From assembly GCF_017562075.2 (NCBI RefSeq), contig NC_054085.1, positions 37,342,039-37,406,038 on the forward strand: a stretch of DNA of 64,000 nt. The letters run 5' to 3'. The stretch is from Anopheles merus (taxonomy: Eukaryota > Arthropoda > Insecta > Diptera > Culicidae). The notes under the pieces are model-generated. The model did not search any database and was not told where the DNA came from. It worked only from the letters and a program-made list of their open reading frames with translations. The position numbers and the translations under genes are program-made. Shown piece after piece: positions 35,246 to 46,767 of this stretch (positions are counted from its first letter, which is position 1; each line of letters begins with the position of its first letter).

Positions 35246-38200
35246 GGCGGCTCGGGGCCGGGAATGTGGACGCCCAAATGATATCCCTCCGCCGGGGCGT
35301 CGTTCTTCCCGTGTCATGTTAGATTGCAATTTCCCGTAAAGCACCAGTGCAGTTCTTCTATCCTCCCACGTCGCAAGGCATGCTCATTCCTGCCAAGCTG
35401 GTGTTTTTTTGTTGATCGTTTTTTAATGTTTGTTTTAATTTATCCAATTATCTGTTATTGTTTCGCGCGTGCACTCGCCCAAAGAGATTTGTTACGTTCT
35501 TAAGTAGTCATTGTTTATACGCGGCTCAAACCGCAATGCAAAAGGGGAAGATGAGTGGATTGCGTTCCGCTTTTACCAGTTTTTGCCAGTATTTGTGCTT
35601 GCCACCCGAAAAAGTTCCATTTTGAAAGCGAAGCTGCTTCATCGGTGAGTGTTTTTGTAATGCCATAATGCTCTCTCGCACACCCACACCCACCCTGCCG
35701 TACTCTGTGCAGTCTTCCCGTGTGCGCGTGGGTTCGTTTTCTGTTGTTATGTTAGTAAGTGTGCGAAAGGGTTGGTAGCAGGTAGCAGGAAAAGGCGATT
35801 TAAGTTTTTTGTTTGTAATTTGCTTTTAAATGGAAAATCCTTGCCTATATAAAAGTCATTCTCTTCGGAAAAAAAAGAAAAGCCTGTACTTCAAGAGCGT
35901 TTTTAAGATAACAAACACACACACACACACACAATCCATACTCTCGTATAATTCCTGTACATGTTTAGCTAGTAAAACTAAAAGAGCAAAGCCACCAAGG
36001 CACGCGAGGATTTGTCGCGCATGTTAGCGATCCATCTGAACCGGCTTGGTTGTTTTGTTGCGCGCGCGCGCGCATGTGTGTGTGTGGGAGAACAAAACAA
36101 AAAAAAACGGGAATCTAATTGCCAAAACAAAACACTTTTATCTACTAAATACCACTTTTACACTCATTACCGTGTTCCCAGCCGCCCGCTCAGGGACTGC
36201 CGGTTCGGTTGCGGTGTTTCGGGGCGCTGCGCACCAATCAGCCACGTGCTTTGCTGGTGCGCAACGTAAGCAACGCAAAACAACGCAACGAACGCAGCAG
36301 CCTGTGCGGTGTTCCAGTTGGTTGCACGCTTTAAAACATCTGCACCTTGTTAAAATCTACACACTTTTATACTATATAAGCATTTAACGATAGTATGCGT
36401 GCGCATAACGGGCTCATTGATAGCAAGTGGCAGGTTAGATTTTCCCCAATTGCGTTACTCTCACGTGAGCGCGGCGAAGCGTGCGCGGTTTTCTAATTGA
36501 TCTGTTGCGTGTCCGTTCGTTTACGCTGGGTGTGTTGGGTGCAACGTTCAATCAGTTTCCTCCGTTTGCGTTTTATTTCAGCAACAAAATTTAGATAAAA
36601 AGAGACAACTATTTTTTCCGTGCGAAGAGGAACGTGTAGTAGAACAGTACATACACAAGTAATACATTAACTAGCAAGCAAACAACCAGTAAAATGCTCC
36701 ATTTGGCTGTGTGCACTGATCATGTTTTAAATGGCCCGGGGCGCTCGGCTTCGGGTCAAGACTTTAGAGGGCCCTATTTACTCAGCAGTTTCACACAACT
36801 CCCCCCCCCCCTCCCCCACACATCGTACTGGACGAGTAGAATTGCATACATAAAACACACACACGCTCTATCTCACACTCTATTTATGAAGGGGGGCTTT
36901 TGGGTTTTCTAGATAAATAATGGAAGAAAAAACCAAAACCCTTACACAACTAGAATAATGGCACCTGAACTTTGCTGCTGGAAGGTAAACAGAGATGGAA
37001 GAAGCAGGAGATTAGCAAACACAATATACAATTAACCATTTAAAGTGTAATAAACAAACAAAAAAACAGCAACACGTAAGACAGGATCAAACCATGTGTA
37101 GGTCTCGTGTGTACTAAGAAAACACCACTTTTTCAACTATATAGAGCGTTAAAGGAAAACCAAATGAAGCAAAGCTATTTGTGGCATGTGTGTGTGTGTG
37201 TGTGGAGAGAGATTTAATTAAGGAAAGAGTATGCACCATTCGTTTCACATTCGACACGCGCTACAAGCGGTGCATTCTTCTACGTTGTGTAGATCGGACG
37301 GGTTGGGTCAGGTCTTGACCCGAAAAGGTATAACTTACGTGCCACAGAACAACACAATCATTCAGCATTAAAAGTAAAGACAGCAAGCACCAAACCAAAA
37401 CAGAACATCAGTGCACGCGTTCGCGATTAATCGGTAGAAATTGTCGAATAAATACACACACACACACGCATACTCGTTTTAGTAGCAATAATAGAGATAA
37501 CAAGTATAATAATCGTAATGACAGAGCAAGAGAGAGAGAGAGAGAGACGGGAAAGATCTATTAACAATCTGACGGAAGGGGAAAAGAAACCCTAGCTTCA
37601 ACACCTGCACCTTGACCTGATTGCTCACAGAGCAAATACGGATGCAACCACACTCTGCAGCTACAAAGCAGACATCTTTCATGAACAAAGCAAAAGAAAT
37701 CTCATTTCCACTTACACACCCGCAAAAGGAAAAAAAACACTCACACACATCTCGCTGTCTCTCGAAACCTGTTTATGAACAACCAAAAGGAGCTTTAATC
37801 TTGCACTTTACTGATGTATTTATATATGTATCGAATAATGCAACAAACAAAACAAAACAAAAAAAAAACAATGTGAGGTAAAAAAAAGGGAGAAAACTAG
37901 CAAAGACAGTAAACGGTGGGCGATATATTTCCAGCAGGAATAAAACCACATTATATGACTTATACTAATGTAATGGAATGAAGAAGAGAGAGAGAAAAAA
38001 CACAAACACACAAACAATACACATAACATTATTGATAGAGTAAACACGCATTTGCAAAAGAGTATACATCGCACCCGGTAGATCAAGAAAGCCGGAGTAC
38101 AACTCACTATCACAGTACACTTTCTTACACACGAGAAGGTGAAGAATTTACAACTCATAGTGACAATGGCAATTCACAGATACATGAGAACAACACAATT

Positions 38201-38519
38201 AAGGTACCGAGTGAGCCCAATCTTACGGCGAGACCTATTTATTGTGCTTTGCAAAACTCTAATTGTCTTGAGCAAGTGAACGTGAAAGCCAAAAGATGTA
38301 CCACCAGCAAAAAGAAGCAATTTATTCACACATTATAGAAGAAGAAAGATACACAAACATACACACACACACACTCATTAAATGCAAAATAGAATACACA
38401 AGATAGAAAAAACAGCGCAATCGTACACTCTTCTATAGCGGATATGTGAGATATGTGGAGAAACAAAAAGTAGATAACCGATTTCAAACAAGTAAAGGAA
38501 TGCAAGGAATGGGTATTGC

Positions 38520-38521
<2 letters not shown>

Positions 38522-38581
<60 letters not shown>
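38522..38581. repeat. GA dinucleotide microsatellite
   Basis: About 30 uninterrupted GA units in the putative PKC 3' UTR. Long GA arrays are known binding sites for GAGA-type factors in Diptera when in DNA. Confidence 0.95.
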
Positions 38582-38583
<2 letters not shown>

Positions 38584-41478
38584 AGAGCAGAAGAACATTG
38601 AAAGATCTAGTAGATCATATCAGATACACAGCAAGGAAAAGCTATAGATATAGGCACTGTCTCTTCTAGAAGTAGAGCAAAGAATGCGTCAAATGATAGT
38701 GAAATCCGCATTATTGGATGTGATTTGATTGGTTTGGAATGGATGGAGAGGAAAGTCGTTCAAAGCGAATGTAAACGAAAATGACAATCTATATAAACGT
38801 TATAACAAGAGAGAAACAAACACTATTAAGGCGAAATGAGCAATGTGGTAGAGATGAAAACAGAACAGAATAGTAGAAATGTGACACAACACAGCAAGTA
38901 ACACACGAAGTAAATGGTGTAAACGAATAGTAGAAATCACACAAACACAAACACACAAATCAGACACATCACACGGGGCAAGTATCATGCACGATCGGTG
39001 TTAGGCACCGGTATTCTACCACATCCTCTAAGCCTGAGATCTTACGAAGCAAAATTGGGGTATTGAGATGGAGATGTGCATTGCTTCCTACTTGACACAC
39101 AAACACACACATACTCTTTCCACTCTGTATAGTCTGTAAACATTCCAGCGTACTGTCTAAAGAGCCGACATGCCGAAAGCGGTGAAATGTGGTGTAGCCC
39201 AACGAGGGAACGGAATTGAGTGCCAGTGAGTGTGAGTGCGCTAGTAGTGAGCAGGATTAGTGAGAGCCAACAGCCGCGTGGTAGAAGTGGTAGAATTTTT
39301 ACTTTCCGATCACAATTATTCCATGGCGTGATTTTACTTTGTACGTGAAAGCAATCGGATGTCAATGTCACTACTAATTGTGGTTTTAGTTTTTAGTCGA
39401 TGCGAATGCCCTTGTTCGTTTATACCGCATTAAGGCGCCGTATGCATTGAAGAACAACAGTACATGACTTAAGGGGAGGAGTTTAGAGTGAAGTAAAGGG
39501 GACGAGTATGCCGTAGACGTATCCTAAGGAATCGCCAAATCTTGGATTCAACGCTATTATTAAAGGGTCGCAGCGAGGACCTCTTCTTAAACGCCTATAT
39601 GAAACCTATACAGATTTTAAACTAATCGAACCATTATGTTTAAGGCTAACACCGTGGTGAAACCGTGAACCACATACGCTGTGAGCAATGTGAGCAAGCA
39701 TTCACTAGAATCTATGTACTATGAGCTATTGTTAAGGGTTTGCATTATCATTATTAGTCCTATTTCATATCGTGCGGTTACGTTTTTAGATTATTTTTAT
39801 CATTTTGTTGTTGTAAGGCGATATTATTCCAGTCCAAAAACCGTTGAAATTGAAAATCATCTCCGTGTCTGCGTGCGAATGCGGTGTTAAAGGAAAGGTA
39901 AGAAGAGAGCTCTATTGTAATGAAAATACCAAAACATAAATGACAGATGGGACATAAGTGCGCGACATAAAATGCAAAGCAAATAAAGATAGAGAAAAAA
40001 CATAACACAAAAACAATAAACACACGCTCTAGTGTAGAGTTAAACTGTATTTAAAGCAAAAGAGAAAAACAAAACAGCATGAAAACCTGATAGGAAAACG
40101 ACTTACCAAAGCAAGCTGGACAGGCAAGACCGGAACAACACAATAATACACGGAACAATATCTGGCGGACGTTTTGTTTTGTTTTCCAGTGCATGAAAAC
40201 AATCATCAACACGGGTTGAGGACGGGTCGATGAATGCATTACGGACGCGGGTCGACAGGAAGGACAAAAACCATTTCAACTCTAACTAGCGACTACAAAT
40301 ATACAGTATACACTATTACGCTCTTACAAAGCAGAAACCCCACCGTGTGGTTTTGTTGACAGTTGGACAGTTGCCTATACGCTGATACTAACCCCTATAG
40401 TACGAACTAAAGAGCGAGAGCGAGAGAGAAAGGCAAGCCTTCTCTCACGCGTGTCCTTTTACCTCCCCTCTCCACCCTACCACTTAGCCAGGTTTCTCTG
40501 AGCTGAACTCAGAACTTTCCACTCCACTAGTGTTTGCTTCGTTTTCACCCCCCCCCCCCCTCCAGATAGATTAGTTAGGTGAGGGAACTGCTAGAGAGGA
40601 CAGTGGAGACATACTACAGATACGTTTTTGAATTACATCCCACCCCAATTCTTCCCACCAATACACCGCCCCCTGACCCTTTCCATCAGGTGCGGTAAGA
40701 GCGAAGAGAAATGCCAGTAAACATGATTAAAAAAGTAAAAAAAAGAGACGAAGCGAAAAATGATGTTAAAACTAATAAAAATACTATTAAACAAAGTGAA
40801 ACTTAAAAACGAGCAAACAAAGGGTGTTTACACCCGGTTAACGCGAGACGTGTTTAAAGTGTGTACGAAAGGAGCAAGAGCCGCCACCAATCAACCAAGA
40901 CAGGAGAGCAAAACTAGCGCGAGTCAGAAAAACGGAACAGAACAAAAAGAAGAACAGGCGAGAGAAGAAGTGAAGAATATGGTAAATGCAGGATACAATT
41001 TCTATTTCACCACTGCCTTAATTTTTAACAAATCTCTATAGCAAATCGTATCGTATCGTACGACAGGGACATGGGGCATTGGACGGAAACGAACGCAAAG
41101 CGGGGAAAGAAAGAACAAGCTAATTGGCTAACACATGGATTGCACTGCAACGGACACCAATAGGAAAGGGTAAGGCTCTTGATGGAATAACAAAGGAACA
41201 ACACAAGAAAAAAAAACATCCCCGTGAGAACAGACTTTAGAAAAAAGAGATAAAAGAAAGAGCGAAAGAGAAGATGACATATGACAAAGAGACATATATA
41301 AAAATGAAAGCAAGAGAGAGAGATATAAAAATGAAAACCAACCTAAAAGTGAGATCAACCATAAAGTCAAACACGTATAGCGATATCGTAACAATGACAA
41401 AGTAACTAAGTAAGCGGAAGTGAAAGAGCAAACACACGTTGAAAGAGGGAAATAAATGAAACAGTACGAAATCCGTAT

Positions 41479-41579
<101 letters not shown>

Positions 41580-41903
41580 CATCGATTGATGCACTCTTTC
41601 GACAAAAAACAAAAAGACGTCTTCTTCCTCTAGCTCTATTTCCCTTTTAATGCAAAATGACAAATAAAGTAACTCAAGAAGAAGAAGAAGAAGAAAAAGA
41701 CTCAATGGAAGAAGCAAACATAAAAATACACTAACACGAGACATCTGGCAAGTAGCAAGAAGCAAACGGACGAGATTTTCCCCGTTGCCATCTTTAATCG
41801 AGTCAGTCTCATTAGTATGAAGCTGAACTCACACATACACACACCAAAAAAAAAAAAACAAACAAACACATCTGGATGTTGATATTGTAAGGGAAATTTT
41901 ATG

Positions 41904-41909
41904 AATAAA
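41904..41909 (+). terminator. Most distal candidate poly(A) signal for PKC
   Basis: AATAAA in the context ATGAATAAAC is the last consensus hexamer on the plus strand before the convergent gene. Earlier hexamers listed for the 3' region could give shorter transcripts. Confidence 0.35.
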
Positions 41910-42540
41910 CTTCCTCTCGATCACTCACAGTCACCATCAAATGGGTAGCAAAGAAAAAAAAAGCAAAAAATATGAAACACACCACTCACACGTGACGATA
42001 CATTTGAAACACATGAACCAAAATTTACCTTTTTATGTGTATCACGAAATTTTCGACATAGAAATACACGCATAGAAATACGCGGTCGGTTTGGGGGCAA
42101 GCGACGAACGTACGCACGTTAGCTGATGGGCTGAAAAGTTTGGACAGAAGGCGAGAGAAGGAGCACTTGGGGCAGCGAAAAGGTTGTGGAAGCGAACTGG
42201 GGGGGTGTGTGTGGAGGGGTGAGTGTAGGAGTGGTTGAAAAAATAGTACACACAAACAAACACTTACACACACACACAGATACACAGTCAGAGGCGAAAC
42301 GCATATTATTACGAACCTTTCAGTGTTTCTGTTTCCATACAATTCAAAACACTTCTCATTGTTGTGATTCGATTTTGAAGCTAATATAGAGTGCTACATC
42401 AAGCTGTATAAGGATATAAAGAGAGTAAAAAACAAAGAAAACGAATGAAAAATCATCATCAAAATAGATCGTGTGCGGTGCGCGTTTGCGATCGGTTTTA
42501 TAAAACAGCGTGATGACAGGCTGAAAGGCTAAAATTGTAA

Positions 42541-42564
42541 TGCACATTGCATAGCTTTAGGCGC
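42541..42564 (-). repeat. Single copy of the dispersed motif next to the amylase-like 3' end
   Basis: On the minus strand it reads GCCTAAAGCTATGCAATGTG, the best match to the consensus. It sits between the converging 3' ends of the PKC and amylase-like genes. Confidence 0.6.
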
Positions 42565-42609
42565 CGTGTTTGTATGATTCCTTTTTAATTCTCTTCACAC
42601 TCACACACG

Positions 42610-42615
42610 TTTATT
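42610..42615 (-). terminator. Poly(A) signal overlapping the amylase-like stop codon
   Basis: On the minus strand the gene ends CCAAAATAAACG, so AATAAA shares bases with the TAA stop (42611-42613). A 3' UTR of only 10-30 nt would follow. Confidence 0.45.
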
Positions 42616-44140
42616 TTGGTTTGAAAGTGTTCAACAGCGCTATGAATGGTTCCTCCAGCTGACTGTGTATGAAAATCTCTGCCCACCCATCGGTGGCCAC
42701 CGTCACCGTTGCACCCGGGCAGTCACCATCCGCAGCGAGCCCATCGTCCGTTGCGCTGATCAGATCGCAGTGCACCCCGGGCATCATGCACGTGTACAAG
42801 TTCGCTTTGAGCGAGAGCGAAATTTCCGCATTGAAGGCCACAAACCCAACGCGATCACGGCAGAAGCCGATCTGATTCTGGCCATTGTCAACCCACGCCC
42901 TTACTGCGGTGCCGTTGGTGATGTTGCGGAAGTGAACCATTTTCCTCACCACCGGCCATCGATGCTCGCAGATCCACGGCAGTCGGCAGTGGCCTGAGTT
43001 ATCGAAAAGAACGGGTGCTATCTTGCCCTGAGCGTCACTGGGAGGACCTTGGGAAGCGTTTGCAAACTCGTACGAGCTAGTAATGCGCGGCGTGCCGTAG
43101 CGATGCGCTAGCATGAACCCAAGACCGATCTGATACGCGCGTCGGTTGCGTGCCGAAACGACCCACAGATCACCGTCCGCATCGGGAAGTCGTTGGAGCT
43201 GTGGATTGTTGACGTAGATCAGGGCCTTCTCGCGCGGTACATACCCGAGCCGGGTGCCGAGGTGAACGAAGTAGTGGAAAGGCTTCCTCTTCAGCAGAAC
43301 ATCACCGATGTCGTACGCAAAGCGATCCTGTGCAATCATTCCAAGGTCACTGTAGTCACTCCATCTTGCACGCAGTGCCAGCTCCGACCCGCTAAGTCCG
43401 TGGTACGAGAGATCCAGACAGACGAACGGACGACTACCCGGTGGGAAGACATTTCCGACCGTGGTAAGATTCTGCACCTTATCGAAAACTGCCCGCAAAT
43501 CGTGCGGCCACATGTACAGCGCAGAATCTACAAAGAAGCCGGCCACTCCGAACGTCAGCAGTCGGTTGAGGAAGCTCAGAATACGCTCCCGGACGCGCAG
43601 CAGGCTGAGATTGAGATCGGGTCGATCTTCCTTCCAACAGTTGCGCAGCTCGTGCGGATCTTCCGGGTTGACGATGCGGCACTGGTCGTTAAAGTCTGCC
43701 GCACTGAACGGTGCATCGGGATAGTCACGGGTGGCAGGGTTTACGGTCGAGCCAGCTGTGCCACGCGTTGTCGTGGAGGAGCCGGCATCAGCACGAGCCA
43801 TATGGTTCAGCACTACCTCCACGATTACACGCACACCGGCCTTATTGCAGGCATCGATAGCCGACCGCAGCGACGATTCGTTTCCCGAGCGACTGGTCAG
43901 TTTAAACGAAACCGGTTCGTACCGGTCGGCCCAGCTCGTGCCATCGCGAACTTCATTCACCGGCGACAGCTGAACCGCACCGAACCCGTGCGGACCGAGG
44001 TACGCTTGACACTCCCGCTCGATGTCTTCGTAGCGCCACTCGAACAGCTGCACTATCGCGTGTCGTCCCGGCAGAAAGTGTGGATTGAACTGAGCAGACG
44101 CGAGCGAACAGCAAAGCAGAAGGCACAAACCTCCCAACAT
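42611..44140 (-). CDS. Alpha-amylase-like secreted protein (GH13), probably catalytically inactive
   Basis: An intronless 509-aa protein, close to the usual ~495-aa animal amylase length. The start at 44140 is chosen because it begins a clean signal peptide (MLGGLCLLLCCSLASA) followed by a mature start FNPHFLPGRHAIVQLFEW. The frame stays open to 44230. Typical animal amylase segments are present: LSPVNE, VVLNHMA, GVAGFFVDS, MLAHRYGTPR, CEHRW, NQIGF and GFVAFN. Key residues are changed. The nucleophile Asp205 is kept, but the acid/base Glu is Asp243, the third catalytic Asp is Gln314 with the preceding His now Pro313, the chloride-binding Arg of GFRVD is Phe203, and the KH pair is Leu208-Tyr209. 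Starch hydrolysis is therefore unlikely; a binding or regulatory role is possible. The frame is intact, so this is a conserved divergent protein rather than a decayed gene. It sits tail-to-tail with PKC and 298 bp downstream of the first GalNAc-transferase copy. Confidence 0.93.
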   Translation of the reverse strand: MLGGLCLLLCCSLASAQFNPHFLPGRHAIVQLFEWRYEDIERECQAYLGPHGFGAVQLSPVNEVRDGTSWADRYEPVSFKLTSRSGNESSLRSAIDACNKAGVRVIVEVVLNHMARADAGSSTTTRGTAGSTVNPATRDYPDAPFSAADFNDQCRIVNPEDPHELRNCWKEDRPDLNLSLLRVRERILSFLNRLLTFGVAGFFVDSALYMWPHDLRAVFDKVQNLTTVGNVFPPGSRPFVCLDLSYHGLSGSELALRARWSDYSDLGMIAQDRFAYDIGDVLLKRKPFHYFVHLGTRLGYVPREKALIYVNNPQLQRLPDADGDLWVVSARNRRAYQIGLGFMLAHRYGTPRITSSYEFANASQGPPSDAQGKIAPVLFDNSGHCRLPWICEHRWPVVRKMVHFRNITNGTAVRAWVDNGQNQIGFCRDRVGFVAFNAEISLSLKANLYTCMMPGVHCDLISATDDGLAADGDCPGATVTVATDGWAEIFIHSQLEEPFIALLNTFKPK

Positions 44141-44438
44141 GCCGTCTAGTTCGCTGACCAATTGACCGTAAATGAGTTGACAGTAAAACAGGTCGCGATT
44201 GTAGTAGGCTCTGCAAAGTGTGCATGTCATCGGAAGCGTCAGTCAGTGGCGATTAACGAGCGCGATATTGTGCGGCATATCATCGGTGCCGCTTTGAATC
44301 GAGTAATTATAGAGAACGGGGGATTTACAAGGTCGGAGAGAAATGACTCATTTAAGAACGGTAAGTTGATATTTTTCTATTACCCATTAACACGAAACCC
44401 CTGCATTATGATGCAAAATGCATGTTTGTTTTTGAGTG

Positions 44439-46378
44439 CTAATAATACCGAAAGATAGAAACATCTAGCTCTACAAACTTCACCAACCATTTCTGACGGA
44501 GTTCAGATGAATTGCAGCGTTCTAATGTTATCTCGCTCTCTCCCTCCCTTACCGCAAGACACTGGTTAACAATTTCACTTTTAATTTGACCACTCTCCAC
44601 CATATACTGCCACCGTTGGGTGCGTGTCTTCTCGTCGCGATGGCATCTTCTCACCACGAACCGATATCCTTTCGAAGCGATTATTTCGATACATCGCGAG
44701 TAGTTGTTGAGCTCGTGGTAGAAGTTGTGTGTCCAGTACTGTTGTTTCTCCCGGTTATCACACACTGACATCGATAGTGAATGATTGCTCCAATGGTGCG
44801 TCAGACAATATCGCCTTGAAAGTGCAGCATTGTGTACCTCGCCCCGGAACGCACCCGGTACGAGTGGGTTCATCATTTCCGGGAAAGCATTGCGCACGTA
44901 ATCGCGAAAGCTTCCACAACCGGCACCAGCACGTACGGCTTTTCGTCCATCGACGGATCCAAAGTAGAGCGGGAAGTAGCGAGGAATGCCGTACACATCG
45001 TACAATACCTGCTTGTACTCGTCCATCCACACCTCAGCGAGCCGCAACGAGTTCTTCATGATCACATCCTTTCCAGCGCTGTCCAGGTACGGATGGCTTT
45101 GCTTGCGTATGTGTGCAACACGCGAGCAAGGCACAATCACCATGCGGCCACCACACATCCAGCTCTTCATCGACAGCTCGATGTTCTCGATCCCGTACAT
45201 CTCGAACCCATCGTCATACCAGCCGAGCCGCTCGAAGAACGCCCGATCGATCGCAAACAGTCCCCCGGCCATGGCGGGTGTGTCGAACGGCACGTACGGG
45301 TTGGGATAGCGCTTCTTCATTGCCGCTCTACCCCACCAACCGAAGTTAAGATCCCACCGGTAGGCACCGACAAGCTGTGGGGCGAAATCCGTCTTCAACT
45401 GCATGGTGAATCCGTCGATCTGATCTATCGTTGGCATGGCGATAGTGGTGGCATTTCTCGCAATCACTTCAAGAAGCGGCTCAAGCCAGCCTGTCAATGG
45501 GAAAGAACAAGCTGTTTGATAGAGAGATCTGCTCATTCTACAACCTTCTTACCCTCAGTACACTCAACGTGCGCATCCAGGAAGGTGATCACACTGGCGG
45601 TCGTCGTCTTAGCACCAAGCACCTTCGCTCCAATTAGTCCTAGTCTTTTGGGCGCTCGCACTATACGTACCTTCGGAAAGCGTTCTACATAATCATCTAA
45701 ACGTGTTTTCAAATAAGCTGAAGCAAAACACCAAGACATCAAGGTGTAAAAAAATTGCACCAGCAACTCATAGTTGAATGCAAGACTGCGCTCACCTGCA
45801 GTGGAGTAATCGTCCACCAGTATTAATTCGTGAATTAAATGATCCGGTGTACGATCCAGGATGGAGTGAACCGTTCGAAGCAGCACAGACCATGCCTCAT
45901 TGTAGAACACAATTACGATCGATGTCGGTGGTAGGCGTGAGCTGGCGAGATCCTGTTCCCGACACCAGGCTGCTCGTACATCTGGCAAGCGCCTCCGGAG
46001 CGACATCAGATCTGAAGCGTACGCGTTGTATCCGAAAGTTTTCAAACCTTGCTGTACCATCGCGATGGTAGCATTGTCTTTCAGATCGATCTGAACCGGA
46101 GTACCCAAATCTCCGGGAGGAACAACCGATCGTGATCGTATGTTGTGTGTTACTTCCTGCTCCAACGATTCGTTCATCAGGAAGATCCTGTAAAACAGGC
46201 AAGATGTGCTGAACACCGTCAGATACAGACAGGCCGTAAACAGACGGCGAATGTTTCGTCTGTGGACCATCTGACGATGGTGGAATCGTTTCACTGTTTT
46301 TTTGCAAACTGCCCATCTGCGATCTCGTTTGAGTGTATTATAAGAAACATCATGTCGTCTGATAAATAGAGGGTGCAT
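44439..46378 (-). CDS. GalNAc-transferase-like copy 1 (GT27 polypeptide N-acetylgalactosaminyltransferase family)
   Basis: The family transfers GalNAc from UDP-GalNAc to Ser/Thr of secreted proteins in the Golgi. Exons on the minus strand: 46378-45796, 45717-45553 and 45490-44439, with introns of 78 and 62 nt. The frame opens at 46378, but Met at 46270 gives the usual short cytosolic tail before the membrane segment (residues 9-32) and a 563-aa protein. Seen: PPGDLG, TSIVIVFYNEAWSVLLRTVH, the metal-binding DAH (206-208), MAGGLFAI, YGIENIELSMKSWMCGG, PCSRVAHI, EVWMDEYK and a ricin-type lectin domain ending QKWLV. The canonical GGEN is GIEN, with Glu kept, so catalytic activity is uncertain. 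It is the first of seven tandem copies. Confidence 0.92.
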
Positions 46379-46767
46379 TGTTCGTTGATGGTTTGTTTAT
46401 TTGGCAAACACAACACCGAACGCATAGAACGCAAACAACTGGTTTCATTCACTGTTCGCACAGTTGAGAATGGTGAGAGATCTCTCACATGTCTTTACCT
46501 TGAGATTTTTGTTTATACAGTCGCTCTCTCCGTACGTGCCGTCGGTAGTGTCGTTGAAGCTTTATCACACTGCTCACTTACGCTTACTCACGAAAACCGC
46601 AAACATGATCACTAGAACAGCACGTCGGTAAGATATATACCAAAAATCGTGAACGATAACAAGCAGGTGTACAAGAGGAATATCGGACCGCTTTTTATTT
46701 TACACATCACGTACAAAATAACTGCCTACTTCTAATTGCAATAATGGTTATGTTTCATTTCGTTTCA

